Assembly: GCA_037074765.1 (NCBI GenBank)
Contig: JBAMDO010000082.1
Span: 62,001-126,000 of the forward strand
Reading direction: 5' to 3'
Source: Mansonella perstans
Taxonomy: Eukaryota > Nematoda > Chromadorea > Rhabditida > Onchocercidae
DNA: 64,000 bases
The position numbers and the translations under genes were made by a program. Below, piece after piece: positions 13,396 through 26,100 of this stretch (the stretch's first letter is position 1; every line of letters begins with the position of its first letter). The notes beneath the pieces were generated by a model that saw only the letters and a list, made by a program, of their open reading frames with translations, was not told the origin of the DNA and made no database searches.

Positions 13396-15120
13396 ATAGA
13401 TTTAGAGAGAGAAAGATATTTACATAGTACTCTTGCAGTATGTCCAAGATAAGGTCAATAGTTTCGCAGTCATCGTTCATTCTTTCTGGCTCAGACTATT
13501 GTTAATACTTTATAGGCATATGTAAAACAAATAGAAAATAAACTTCTGGATGACCATATTCTCGATATGTTTCTTCATTTCAATATATTGTTGAATTCAT
13601 TTAAATTTTTTAAAGTATTCCAGCAGTCGAATATGTTTATCGTACATTTATCCATCTGTTATTATGTCAATTAATTTCAAAATTCGATTAAAACAATGGC
13701 ATGAAAACGATTCTGAATTCCTTGATTTGAAATAGATTCCTTTTTTCACTGATATCCAATGATGTTTCTCACTTGAAAAAATAGGGACTAGCGGGGACAG
13801 AAATAGGAATTTCCGTATTTTGCTAGTGCATTCTTTATTAATTCTTGCATAGCTTGTATTAATGTGCTATAGAGGTTCCTGAAATTTTGTAATTCTCTTC
13901 CAACAGAAATAAAACTTTCAAATTTCTATTGTTTGGTAACAAATATACGAGTTACATTAACGATTTATTGCATTTGTATCACAGTTACGAAGTAATTGAT
14001 TTTTGTGGAAAACGCGCGCGATATTTGCGACAAATATCGATCCGTGACCTTTAGATGATCCATTTTGTATAGGGCGATTTTCTAAGATGTTTTGCGCACG
14101 GTAAATAAGTTGTTTTAAATAATTTGAAATGAGCAAGTAAAAAATTTCTTCTTTTTTTCGATGTCTGATGGCAGTATTAAATCGATCTATTCATCAAGAA
14201 CTCACATAAGAGCAACGTTTCATCGAAGAATCCGACGATTCTACAATGATATGCATAATGCACAACTAATTTTTTTTTTTGGAATAGTTAGGCTTTTTCA
14301 ACTAAACTGTTTGTTCCTTTCCTGTTAAATTTGATATTCAACCTAAGTCTGCTTCTACTAATACATTTTCAATTACGAGTATTGTAAGTTTGAATATTCT
14401 CAAGTATTGGTACACATTTTAAAATTTGGATAGTAATTGACTATCCAAAATTATTTTCTTCAATTGCTCTTATTTTATTTCATGATGAATTCGCTATCAC
14501 GAACTGTTTGAATGTTTGAGCTTAAAACGCTTACAAATCGTTAGCTTAAGGTTCACAAATGCTATCATAATCAAATTTTTAGTTTTCACTACTGCCTAAG
14601 ACTATTTGCAGCTGTGGTACTTTTTTCCTTTCTGCTTATAGGGCTACATTTGTGCTGCTCGGATTCAGGCAATATTTGATTATGATGGCACAATTTTCCA
14701 CAAGAACTAATCACTTTAAGTTACAGTAATAACTTTAAAAACGCAAATTCAATTTTTATGATTTTTGATACAAGTTAACGCATTTGTTCATTCGGCAAAT
14801 GATGCGTGTTGCGGATATTAAAAAAAGTGCAAAATTAAGTAGATAAACAAAATTATCAAATTCGTTTTTTTATCCATTGTTGCTTTTGTAATCTTCTTCA
14901 AAGTACAACTTCAGGAAATGTGTGATCAAGCGCAAAAGTAATTGATGATAAACATTAAAAGTAAATTGATAGCAAGAAGTAGAAATCAATTAAGCAATCT
15001 GGAGTTCAAACGATCAAGTTGCATGATTAAAAATTATTAATGGATGTTATTTTACAGTTTATAAATTCAAGATTTATTTTCAAAATATTCTGGGGTAATT
15101 AATACTGGAACTTGTCGGGA
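13396..15120. repeat. 1.73-kb direct repeat, copy 1
   Basis: Nearly base-for-base identical to 35207-36943 in the same orientation; the few differences I saw are single bases (for example aagactatt/aaggctatt near 14601 and 36411). It carries no recognisable coding sequence. A tail segment (14510-14735) belongs to an older, more widespread repeat. The left edge lies in an AGAGAG-rich stretch and the right edge after CTTGTCGGGAAAA, beyond which the two copies become unrelated. No terminal inverted repeats or target duplication were recognised, so segmental duplication is preferred to transposition. Confidence 0.9.
14510..14735. repeat. About 220-bp dispersed repeat, one of four copies in this window
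   Basis: The segment beginning TTTGAGCTTAAAAC and ending ACTAATCACTTTAAG recurs at about 36327-36540 (inside the 1.73-kb repeat), and in diverged form at 31358-31580 and 37718-37945, all in the same orientation. It therefore predates the recent 1.73-kb duplication and sits in both kinds of duplicated block, which makes it a possible substrate for recombination between them. No coding potential was seen. Confidence 0.75.
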
Positions 15121-15289
15121 AAACCGAGCATAGTATGTGCATATAGCTATTAGAAAGAAATACGGATCAAATATTTATTTTTTCAAAAATTAGTTTTGCC
15201 AAGAAATTAGTCGCAATGAAAACAATGCTTCTATAGTTTTGCTTCATCTCGACTTATTCTACACTCATTTTACACAGTACAAGTATCAT

Positions 15290-16090
15290 ACTCTCTGATC
15301 GCTTATTGACAAAAATGTTTTACAGATTGCAAGGAAATCGCACAACGAAATCGCACCTAAATGCAAACATCGGATATGCATAAAAAATAATTCACTGAAA
15401 CCAAAATATGTCAAAGTGTTGAAAGGACGTTGCGCAATCGAAGTGCTGTTCGATAATTTGCCAAAAAATGGACGAATGGCTTGCAGCGAATTATTTAGAT
15501 ATAAATTCAAATGAATTACCGGTGTTACTGGAGTTACCGCGAAAGCTGACACTAGCTTCTACTGATAATCTTCTTGCTCCCAAAACGGGCGTTGTACACT
15601 GAAGGTATTATTGATAAATGTTTTAACAAGTACAAGTAGTATCATTGTGTCTGCAATTAATAAGGAGGTCTTGATTTACCTTTTTTGTCTCAAAGGTTCT
15701 AAAATGTTGTATGTGAATGGGATCCTAGATGAAGCGATTCAGAACAATAAATATATGATGCGGGAATAGAAATGGCAATGGAGAAAAGCAAATAGTTCTT
15801 TCAGCTGAAGCTTAAGATGATCATTTTGTTACTTTTGTTTGTTAAATTTGAATATCTGATGAAAATGAAAATGTAGAACTCATCTTGTAATTTTTGTCAA
15901 GGTTACGGATGAAGTCACTTCGACCTTATTAAATATTTCGCGAAATCTCCATAGTATTTGTCCAGTATCAAGCAGAGAAGATACACAATTAGCGAGAATT
16001 GCTAGCAATAGTGAATTATTGTTCAAATATATTTTCCCGGAATTAAGTTCAGAATTTTGTTTCCGAAAATGGACATTTTTTATATTTTTG
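15290..16090 (+). pseudogene. Coding-like fragments of unknown gene(s)
   Basis: Several short stretches have protein-like composition but do not join into one frame: a segment from about 15300 containing LKPKYVKVLKGRCAIEVLFD; an ELPVLLELPRKLTLASTDNL stretch at about 15517-15576; a GSKMLYVNGILDEAIQNNKY stretch near 15700-15755; and, after a plausible acceptor at 15898-15900, VTDEVTSTLLNISRNLHSIC up to 16050. Stops and frame changes separate them. They may be decayed exons of one host gene or debris from several. I do not recognise the family. Their proximity to the RlpA fragment leaves open that some are also foreign. Confidence 0.35.
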
Positions 16091-16117
16091 AAGAAGAGTT
16101 AATGATTAGCGAGCTTT

Positions 16118-16414
16118 TCAGTGGCATTTCAGAACATTATACGACGAAGTTAAACCATATGAAGCGTGAAAAGGAACAAGAAAGAATCGGTTCGAGCATT
16201 GCAAACGAAATGGCCCTTTATCGTTAACCCTTACCACAAGTTTCTTTCCGCTTTCTAGGTTAGTGACAAGAACAAAGCAGGGTAGAAGCAAAGTCTTGTG
16301 CGTTGCGGAAATTAAGTTACGGTCAAACACTTCACCGTTTGCTGTAAGTGTACCACGATCTTCCATTCCATACCACGATGCTACTCCTGCGGTAAACGGG
16401 AAAAGCGGTCGCAT
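16118..16414 (-). pseudogene. rlpA: RlpA-type double-psi beta-barrel fragment of bacterial origin
   Basis: RlpA is a bacterial septal-ring protein with a double-psi beta-barrel, acting as a lytic transglycosylase on denuded peptidoglycan in some species. The frame contains the family signature in order: GVASWYG (residues 10-16), TANGEVFD (24-31), ATHKTLLLP (37-45), and VRVNDKGPF (61-69). The conserved His in AHKT-type and Asp in NDxGPF-type motifs are both present. After GPF (about base 16208) the expected strand with an R-I-x-D-L-S motif is missing and the frame runs into unrelated sequence before a stop; upstream there is a stop five codons before the Met. The piece therefore covers only about 60-70 residues of the domain and is a broken remnant. 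Animals do not use RlpA, so lateral transfer, perhaps from a Wolbachia-like endosymbiont, is the simplest inference. The donor cannot be fixed by eye. Confidence 0.75.
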
Positions 16415-16439
16415 GAAAAAAATTGGTTACTATCAGATA

Positions 16440-16870
16440 GATGCGAAGACTAACAGCGTCATCTCTTCTTTACACGATTTGATCATGATCAAATGGAAAC
16501 ATTTTTTTTCCAGTTCTTCTACTTCATGCAATTCTCATGAATCACGTTTGGATACAAAGTCATACGCCGCAAAATTCGCAACATCTAAGTCAAATCGCAA
16601 AATAACAGATCGAGAATATCAGTCTCGAGTAATATGGAAAATATAGCAATATGAAATTGCTATATGAATCAATCAAACATAAAAGAAAAAACTCAACAGA
16701 TTTCTTAAAAAAATATCGCCAAGTGACAGTGTTACTGTTTTTCTGAATGTTTCCGCTGCATCACGAACCTTCAACGGACACTTTCTGGATCTGGTTCGCA
16801 GAACTGACCGTATTTTCGATTGCAAACTCTGTAGAATATGTTTGTCCAAAAGCAAATTTGCGAGTTCGTT
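16440..16870 (-). pseudogene. Coding-like debris next to the RlpA fragment
   Basis: On the - strand, about 16450-16590 contains a Glu/Lys-rich stretch with protein-like composition (DLDVANFAAYDFVSKRDS, a stop, then ELHEVEELEKK), and 16673-16870 reads either LLDKHILQSLQSKIRSVLRT or, in another frame, ENTVSSANQIQKVSVEG. None is recognised. Stops interrupt them and no splice structure joins them to each other or to the RlpA piece. They may be the remaining flanks of the same transferred segment or relics of the host gene it landed in. Confidence 0.25.
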
Positions 16871-18276
16871 GAAGAAAAATAAATGAATTAAAACAATAAT
16901 TTTATCAGATTAGAAATTAACTGAAAAGTGTTAAAAATGTTGTAATATCAAAAAAAGAAATGCACATAAAAACAAAATGTTAGATATACTGATATACGTC
17001 CAATTGATTTGCAATGTTAAGAAATGCTTTACTTCTACGTGTTAAAGCATAACCACACAAAATAAATCAGTTGACACGTGAAGGTAATCGCCGATAAAGC
17101 CATTAAACTACCCGTAATTTCATCATACCTGTGCATCAAATTACCAACAAAACTAAACATTACATTTTGTTAGCGTTTATTCATTAGTATTATTAACGCA
17201 AATAACATTTACAAAATTATAGAGTTTAATTTTCAACCTACATTTCGGTACGTTCTCATTGTGTTCCTTCTTACGTTTTCTTGATATGTTTTAACATAAT
17301 TTATGTATGTTTCAGCAAAAAAAGAAAAAAAAAACTGAAATGGAATTAAATTTTTTGGAAAAAAAAGAATAGATATTGCCAAAAAAGTCCAATAGCTAGA
17401 AAAGAACAGAGAGTAGATTGAAGTGCATGAAACATTGAGCTTTGAGTCCAATGTTGCCTGACGAATACATTTCAGTCTCTGACCTAAAAAATTATAAAAA
17501 AGTCGAACTGTTGTATCAGTACTAAAATAGTCAGAATCAACAACAATTTCACTTTATAACAACTTACTTTAGAAATGTTAAAAATAAAGTACTTTAAATA
17601 TTTTAGAAGAAAAGGAAATATTCAAATTATTTCTATAATTTTGCAATTGTGAACGTAAAAGTTATAAGATAAAATTTGAGAAAGAAAAAAATGCAAAATT
17701 AAGTCTCACTAAAATAGTAAGGAAAGTTTATTCCCTTCAGAATAATAAAAAATTTAATCAATAAATTCAAAGTTTATTAAACAATCAACATGCTAGTATA
17801 AATTTAAAATCAGAAATAGTCCGATAAATTTAACATAATTTATTCCATTTTTCATTCTTTTTCCATTCATCTTTTGAATGAATTGTATACATATGTATTC
17901 AGAACAAATGTAAAACGTGTAAACATCTGTAGCAATCTTTGTAAACTATAAAATGAATTATTGTTCGACTTTTTGCTATTTTATATCATTTTGAATTTAT
18001 AATTGATTTACAAACTACCACAATTTATTTGCGTTTAAAAAAAGTTCTAAAATAATTCAGAATTTTATCAATTATCATTTTCCGCATTTTTTCTTTTCGT
18101 TATCATTAACTACTTGGTTTTGCCATTTTTATCAGTGCTGATCTTGAGAGATTTATCATTACCAATAAACAAAAGATGGCATTTTTCTTATCGTAGTTTC
18201 TTCGTTACTTACTGTTCGATCGTCAAATTTGTACAAAATATCGTTTTCTTTCTTTCATTCAAATTGTCGTACTATT
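16871..18276. other. AT-rich stretch without recognised genes
   Basis: No family-like open frame, RNA gene or repeat was identified. Because the right arm of the large inverted repeat continues past the window edge at the point matching 18277, part of this stretch may also belong to the duplicated arm; that cannot be tested here. Confidence 0.45.
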
Positions 18277-19619
18277 TGAAATTGTTTACGCAAACAGCCA
18301 TCAAATTATCAATCAATATTCATGCCTGCAAACAACTGAAATCACATTTTTCGTTCAGAATTCTTTGATTTTTTAAAAATTTTTTAGCAAAGCGATTTTC
18401 AAAAAAATCACTGAAATATAACTGTTTTTCAAAAATTTTTAATAAGGCACATTGAAATATTAATTTTAATCTCTAATTTTATTTCTTTTCTAAATATTTC
18501 GGAAATCTAATTTATTTCTCCCATCATTTTACAATGTGTTTCGCCTTGTCATTTTTCTTATTAACCCTGAAATTATGAATCCACGAAATAATCGCCAATA
18601 GTTAATAGTGAATAAGTAAGTTCACGAAGTGTATGAAAAAAAGTTCATTTGAATAGAGATATCATCACTTTTCATTTTAAGAAAAAACTCGTTTTTTCTA
18701 AATGATGAGAAACAAAAAAAACCTGCTTCTGTTTTAAATAAATTGCAAACTAATATTCTCCTTTCTCATTACGTTTACGTTTTCAGTTTTTAACTTCGAT
18801 TGATCAAATTGAATTTTGACGCTTCAAAAATTTCCATTTCGACAACAGTAAATTTAATGCTCTAATTAATTTCACTTCATTTTTTTTCTTTCTTGTTAAT
18901 TAAATTTATAGCTTATAAAATATATAATTACAATGCAATGCTCAATTACTAGTTTAAAATTTTAGCATCCTCGTATTTGCCAATTTATGCACAATTATTA
19001 TTATTTAGTAAATATATTCCTGCTTCCGAATCATATTAATATGTTAGTACTTAAATGTTAATAGAAGTACTCAGATATCGTACAAAAAATTATTACACTA
19101 TTCATTTGTTTACTTAAATTTATAATGGGACTTTGAGTACCCTCATCTTTTTCCCCATTTACAAATATATCCGCAAATATTTGCTTCATTTTTTTCAATT
19201 TTTGTTTTAATTATTCTTATAATTTTATACAGTATCAATTAGTCTTATTGTTTAGTATTAATTGACATTAACTGAGCAATTGTTTATTATTATAATCAAT
19301 TAAGCAAATATCATTGTTATTTTGATACTGTTACCATTAGATGAAAAAAAAAAAAAAAACTATGAATAGAAAATCGCTGTGATACTATTACAGTTTAAAA
19401 AATACATTTGTTTATCAATAATTATCAAAACCGGTTGTCAGAAAATTAAAATATGACAAAGAAAGTGACAGAGAAGAAGTAATCGGGGATTTTCTTTTTT
19501 TTTTAAAAAAAAGATTAAAAAACTTTGGTTAAAGTTTTATTGTGAATAAAACTTATTATTCTTGAATTTTTCCTTCTTTGAACACACAAAAAAAGCCAAA
19601 GTGATCTCTCGCGTCAAGG

Positions 19620-19978
19620 AAAAGCTGTGAAATACTGATGAAGCACATATGGGTTAACGAGATGTGGGTAGGTGGTTCACGTGTGGGTTCACTTATACGT
19701 GTCGATTTATGAGAGTTGGACGTGAATGATTGAATAGGTGTGCAAAGGTGTACTTAAACGTATGTACAGGCTGAACTTTTGAATGCATGGGTGTATGCGT
19801 ATGGGTGAGTCAGTGGATGGGTGTGCGGAGGCGCATGTATAGATGAGTGGTTTGGTGGATTTGTAATAACGTGAGTGTGTATTTGTGCAAGTGAATGGGT
19901 AATGGATTTATCAATGCGTGATATATATGTGCGTAAGTGTATAGTTGAGTGGTTAGCACAATTATTCTGAATTTTCAA
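19620..19978 (+). repeat. GT-rich low-complexity tract upstream of OATP copy 1
   Basis: Irregular repeats of GTG-rich units (for example gtgggtaggtgg, gtgtgggttc, ggatgggtgtgcgg) lie 130-490 bases upstream of the transporter start codon. The complementary strand is read as a His/Thr/Pro-rich open frame that is a composition artefact. The tract is conserved in the other arm at 62095-62450. It may contribute to promoter structure or Z-DNA-type conformations, but no specific factor site is evident. Confidence 0.5.
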
Positions 19979-20107
19979 TCTAATTAATTTGGATAATATT
20001 TTAAAAAAATTAGTTAATGCGCATCAATTTCAGACAAAATTTTAGAAAAATTTTGAATTCACCCGTCATTTGCTCTGTTTATCGGTTGTCGTTATAGTGA
20101 TTTATAA

Positions 20108-23100
20108 ATGTCTGATCAAAAAGCGGTAAGTGATGGTTCATAAAATTTCAATAATTGATTTTTGATAAAAACTTAAAACTCGAACACAATAAATGATAGA
20201 ATGCGAGAAGATAAGAGAAGGTAAAACTGGTGATTTTTTTACTGTACCTTCATATTGTTGTTTTCTTTTCGATGGCATTCGGAATTTTTGATTTTAAAGT
20301 ACTTTCATTTTTATTTTGAGAAACTATCAAAAAAGAACGCAAATCGTTAAAAAAAGATGAAAATCGCAAATTAATTTAATAATAGTAAAAGTCTTCAATG
20401 ATTAAATATTGCTATTTTGAAACTTTTTTCAGGTTATTGGATTCTTCATACTTTTTCTCACTGTTTATTTTTTGGAATCAATTGGTGGCTTCCTTATGGC
20501 AAGGTTGGAGTTTGTAATTAAATTAATGGAAAGAAAAGCTTAAAATTTAATAAAAGAAAATTTCCTAGAGAATTCTTAAATTAGTCAGTTACAGTGCAGT
20601 GGTATCAATTGAAAAACAATTTCAAATATCAAGTCGTATGTCTGGTTTGATGGTTTCTGCTGGTGATTTTGGATATATACCGTCGGTGATTTTTGTGAGC
20701 TATTTTGGTAGCAAGGTATTTCATTACTTTTTGTTGTCAATTTTAAATATTAATTTTTTGTTTGGAAATTTTTTTTGAATGAATAATTTTTCGTTTCTAA
20801 ATTTGTAAATTAATTTATCACCAACTTTATTGTTTGATTGTCGGTATGCATAAAAAATATGCAGCTTTAAAAAGTAAGTATATTATTAATAGTAAAGTCA
20901 AATATTCTAAAATTGCTAAAATTTTATTTCATGCTACACTTCAACCAAATGTAATTTTTTTCCAAAATAATTATTCAGTAATTTGATGTTATTTTAAACG
21001 ATTTTGCTCATTAATAAATTAAGCTATTAGGAATTATTTCAAAATAATACAACAAGTTCCTTCTTTATCGACAATAAAATGACGAAGATCGAATTGGAAG
21101 TTAATTAATGATTAATAAAAAAATTTTGAAAAGATCGAAAATAATATTTTCCGTTAACTGAGATTTAATTCACCATTTTTTTCAAAAATTTAAAAATTCA
21201 ACGTAAAAATTCAAAAAAAAAAGATTTTTTCTCAAATTTATTTGCTAACATTTAATTTGCAATTAATGAAAATGGCACTTTAAAGGACATATGTAATTTG
21301 CAAATTTGATTCTTAATTAATGATTAATAAAAAAAATTTTGAGAAAATGAAGCATAGCATTTTTCGTTAACTTAATTAAGGAATCATAATTTATTTAATT
21401 ATCAAAGGGAAATCGTGCTCGATGGATCGGTGCTGGCTGTTTGATGATTGCATTTGCTAATATTTTCATTAGCATGTCGAATTTTCTTTTCTCTGTGCAA
21501 ACGGTCCACTTGAATTCAACATTTATTGGTAATCAAATAATATCTGTAATATTTAGATTAATGAACTAAAGTAACTTTTTCTGTTACTTGCATTTTTGCC
21601 TGTTTGCACAATTAATGAATTATTATAACTGAAAGAAATTAATCAATAATGTTGAAATAAAACAAATTTCAATTAAAATTTTACATTTTTTCTAAAATGT
21701 CACGTCGATTGAGAAAAAACAACGAAATGCAAGGCAAGTAAGTGTATAACATACTAATGTAATGTAGTAATTAATGTAAATGATATAGTGATATAATTTC
21801 CGATCTTTATAATTTTTGCTTTTTCGCTTTTTTTAGAATTATCTGATCGGAGTCAATTAAATGATGGAATGCAAGATAACAGCAAATTTTTAAATCATAC
21901 AGAAGTTTTTTCAGATCATGTTAAATCTCATCCGGTAATGTTATTTATTATTTATTTTTATATGAAATCTTTTCATTTTTTCAAATTTTTAAATGAATTC
22001 GACTTTTACATGTTAACATGTGAACGTAAATCTTACGTAAACACTTATTTCAGTTGATTAATTTATAATGTGAGTAAATTTATTATATTTAGCACTTTCA
22101 AGAAAAAAACCACCAAAAATTATCAAACACCCTTACCTAAAGTTTCTAGTAGTTGTTTTTTTTGAGTGAATTTGTAAATTTTTATAATCATTTCTTATCA
22201 TTCATAAGCACCAATGAATTGGATTTATATATGGATGGCTGCTTTAAAATGCAAGAAATTTTTTTTTAGATTTTTTTCAAAAATTGGTAGATTGCGAATG
22301 AACTAAAAGTATTACTGAAATAAAATGAGTATTAAAAATCAAAAGAAAACTAAAAAAACAAAAAATAAAAAGATTTATGAAATAAATTGACTGCCAACAT
22401 AATTGGTAAATTAATTCTGAAAATCTTTGCGATTACTGCAAGATGTCTACTTAAAATGTCCAATGTTCAGCTGCAACAAATATAGGCCGACGTATTGTTA
22501 AGCTAAAATTTCCTGCGTCAATTAGATCCAAGTTTGAAAACTACGTGTTAAATACAACTTTGCACTAATTTTCATTGTGATTATCAAAATGCTTCCAATT
22601 AAATTATGTGGCATGACCTTTTTCTTAAAGATTTTTAATTTTAAAGTTTTTATAATTTCTATAACTATTTGATGATTTAAATGCGCTTTCCAGAGTACTT
22701 TAGTGATTTCATTAGTTTTTTAAATTCGATCAAATTCTTTAGCTGCATTTAAACTTATTAATTGTAGAGTTTTGTCATGCAGCGGTTTTATCAACCTAGT
22801 TTGACGGAAATTTCGAATTTACGTGTTCTGATTGGATTACCATTTTCATTTTGTAACACAATGTTGAACGCGGTTAAACGGAATGTACGTGTTTTTGCAA
22901 TATTTGAAATATAATTAATCGTGTATGTAGCACTATTTGCATCTCAAACAGGAACAGTATGCTGGTTCCTTTACTTACTCACTTACCAAACGTGGTAATA
23001 ACGTTTTTCGTATGATGGAATTATATTGGAAAGGAAAAATTTTTGCAAGACTTTGGCTTTTTTATTTTAATTCTTTTGCAACTCAATTATAATCGTTAAT

Positions 23101-26100
23101 TTTAAATGAAAATCCTATTTTATCTTTGTTTGTTGTTATCATAGCTTATTATTAGATGATTTATCGTCCAATGTTCTTTATAATTAGCAAAAGAGATAGT
23201 TAATCAATTTGAATTAATTAAAAATTAAACATTGGTTAGAATTGGAGAAATTTTTCACTGCTAAACATTTAATGATGAGATATGACAATAAACTTTTGAA
23301 GCACAGGAAAAGATGTTACGAAATCAATTATAGTTAAAAAAGATGAAAATGTTCAATACAATAAACTTTTGAAATATGGGAGAAGACATTACGAAATGTA
23401 TTTTATTTAAAAAAAAGTGAAAATGTTTAATTAATTCAATGATTAAAAATAAATAAGTCAATTTCTAAATAAAACTAAAATAAATTTCCTAAAATAAAAG
23501 ATTTTGCCTGTATTATTTTCATTTTTTCCAATTCACAGGCCTTTTCTATTCTTGTTGCCAAATTATCATATTCCGTTCATATCATTGCATGTTGTTCAAT
23601 TTACAAAAATATTTTTTCAGGAAGAGCTAATAAGCTAATGATTACAGTATTTCAGCATATTTTTTCCGAAAAATTCATTTTTTTATTTTATTGATCTAAT
23701 TGCAAATATTTTTCATTTCCCTAATTATTCTTGCAGATCAATAACATTCGTTGTTCAAGAGAATTGTCAAATATAGGACCATTTGTTACAATCTTCACTG
23801 GCTTATTTATTCTTGGTATTGGCCGAACAATGCCGTATTCACTTGGCCTACCATTAATTGATGATAATGTGAAACGACAAAATTTACCACTTTATTTCGG
23901 TTTTTTCTTTATTAACATGAATTTTAGAAAGACAAATCTTATATCAATTTATTTGCTTCAAAACGAAATAAATGAGAAATTGCTTTAATTAATTATTAAT
24001 TGAATGAGTAAAAAAAAAATTTTCTGTTTTGAAAAACTTAGATTGAAATATGAAATATATTCGGCGTGAAGTGACGTAAAGTTCAAAAATATGCGTCATA
24101 TAAAATAACGAATTGGAAATTTTGCATATATTTTAAATGCAAAATTATTACATTTTTCAAAAAATTTCAGGTGGTTTGTTTTTCATTCGTATTCTTGGTC
24201 CATTTCTTGGCTTTTTGGTTGGTAGCATCGCTAACAATTACTATTATAGTTTTAGTGGTAAGTACTGAATATCTCTTGGTGAGAAATACCATTAGTCACA
24301 TGAGAATGTAGATGCATCAATCCGCTGTACAAACAGTCGCTAATTGAGTGACGCACTAAAGAGATTGTTGTAGATCAAAATCTGATCCACAAAATTTCCA
24401 ACTGTAAATTTGGAAAGTATGGGATTTTCATTTCTTTTTTTTAATAAATATTCTATTTGATATTATAACTCAAAGAATTAAATATTTCATTGTTCAAAGT
24501 TAATTATGGAAATTCAAGACAGTGTTATTACTTTCGATATTTATACGAATTTTTAGAATTCCACATGAAATAAAATCATTTTATATTGAAAATTACATTT
24601 TAAATAATACACCAATTAATTTATGTTCAAAAAAAAGGTGATTGAATTTTTTTTTCATTACCTGTTGGATTAACACCACGTGACCCGTCATGGATAGGCC
24701 GTTGGTGGGCAGGATTTCTTGGCATTGGTATTGCAATGCTTTGTCCATCTTTGGCTTTATATCTCTATCCAGCATGTATCAATTACAATCCTCGTAACAG
24801 TACGGATAAAGAATATTATGTAGGCTTTAATTTTTAATTAAAAAGTATATGGCAGTTGTATAAATGTACGTGGATCGAAGGAAAAAACTATAAACTGATG
24901 TATTCATCGCAAAGGTTCAAATAATCTTTGTAAATTCATGTAATAAATTTAAAGAGTGCGGTGTAAAATCGATTGTGATTTTAAAAGAATTGACCATGTC
25001 TGATGAAATCAATCATAGTCTGATAAAACATGGCCGGATAAAATTGATCATAGCCTAATAAAATCGAGTACAGTCTGAAAAAATTGATCATAGCCTGATC
25101 AACTTGATTATAGTCCGACGAAATCGAATATGGTCTAAAATAAAATCGTTGGTAATCTAATGAAATTAATCAAAATGTAATAAGAATTTTTATATTCAAT
25201 TATTACTGATAATCGTTTCATTGCCATGAAAGTGTTTAAATAAAGAATGATTTATTAGAGTTTTACGAGGAATAATTTAACCGATTATTCTGTGTCTGAA
25301 ATTCACTCATTAGTCAACGAAAGGTAATCATTTTACTAATTTCTGTTTTTTGTTTTTTTTTTATACTGTTTAAAATTCCACTAATAATATAATAAGAATT
25401 GATTGCTGTAAACAGAAGAAAAATGCACTGAAATTTTTTGAAATTGTGAATTGTGAAGAGAAAGCAGTAATTAATTGTATATATTTTTTTATGAAAACAT
25501 GATATTTCTGTTGCAGAATTGCAGTAGTAGATAAAAAAACAAGTAGCAGAAGTCTAGCACTTGTTGATCGTCATGCTGCGAGAAATGAAGCAGGCGATAC
25601 TGTCGTACCAATTTCTGCAACAGCAAAAATTATTGGTAACAAGCATGCAAAATCACTATCATTTAACGCTTGTTGATGTATCATATTAGTATCACCATTG
25701 ATCATTACTGTAGTAAAATTTATATTTGGAATAAAACAACAAGTAATCATGACTTCCCAGATGATACAGCAAATTTTGAAATTGTAACAATCCTAAAATT
25801 AAATGTAAAAAAACGAATATGGAATAATGTGAAAGATAGATTTGAAATGACGCAATTGTTATAAGTTAGTAAATTAAAAGTAAAAACGGTTCGAATTTTT
25901 CGTTTTTATTTTTTCAGATTTTATTTCAATCTTAAAAACGCTCATGAAATCACCGATATACGTGTTTTCAATCATTGGTCGTATTGTGGATGTTTTTGCA
26001 TTTAAAGGATTTTACATCTTTCTACCGAAATATTTAACTATACAATTTGGCATTCCACAACATAAAATTAATCTTTTTTTAGGTTCAATTTTGAATTAAT

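Noticed and set aside
13396..15120. Interpretation of the 1.73-kb repeat as a transposon
   Set aside because: No terminal inverted repeats, LTRs, transposase or target duplication were recognised; only two copies are seen, so segmental duplication is simpler.
16263..16646. Long + strand open frame of 127 codons
   Set aside because: It runs antisense over the RlpA signature; the - strand reading has the conserved motifs, so this frame is a shadow.
22952..22994. Candidate mini-exon EQYAGSFTYSLTKR in the first extracellular loop
   Set aside because: It has good splice sites but its 43-base length breaks the frame into the next certain exon; kept only as a possible alternative.
23531..23640. 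Candidate OATP exon reading AFSILVAKLSYSVHIIACCS
   Set aside because: No phase-compatible donor was found, and omitting it gives an in-frame exon 6 to exon 7 join with the expected cysteine spacing.
24965..25160. Regularly spaced similar units resembling a CRISPR array
   Set aside because: The units are contiguous and imperfect with no unique spacers, and lie in a nematode intron; it is a minisatellite.
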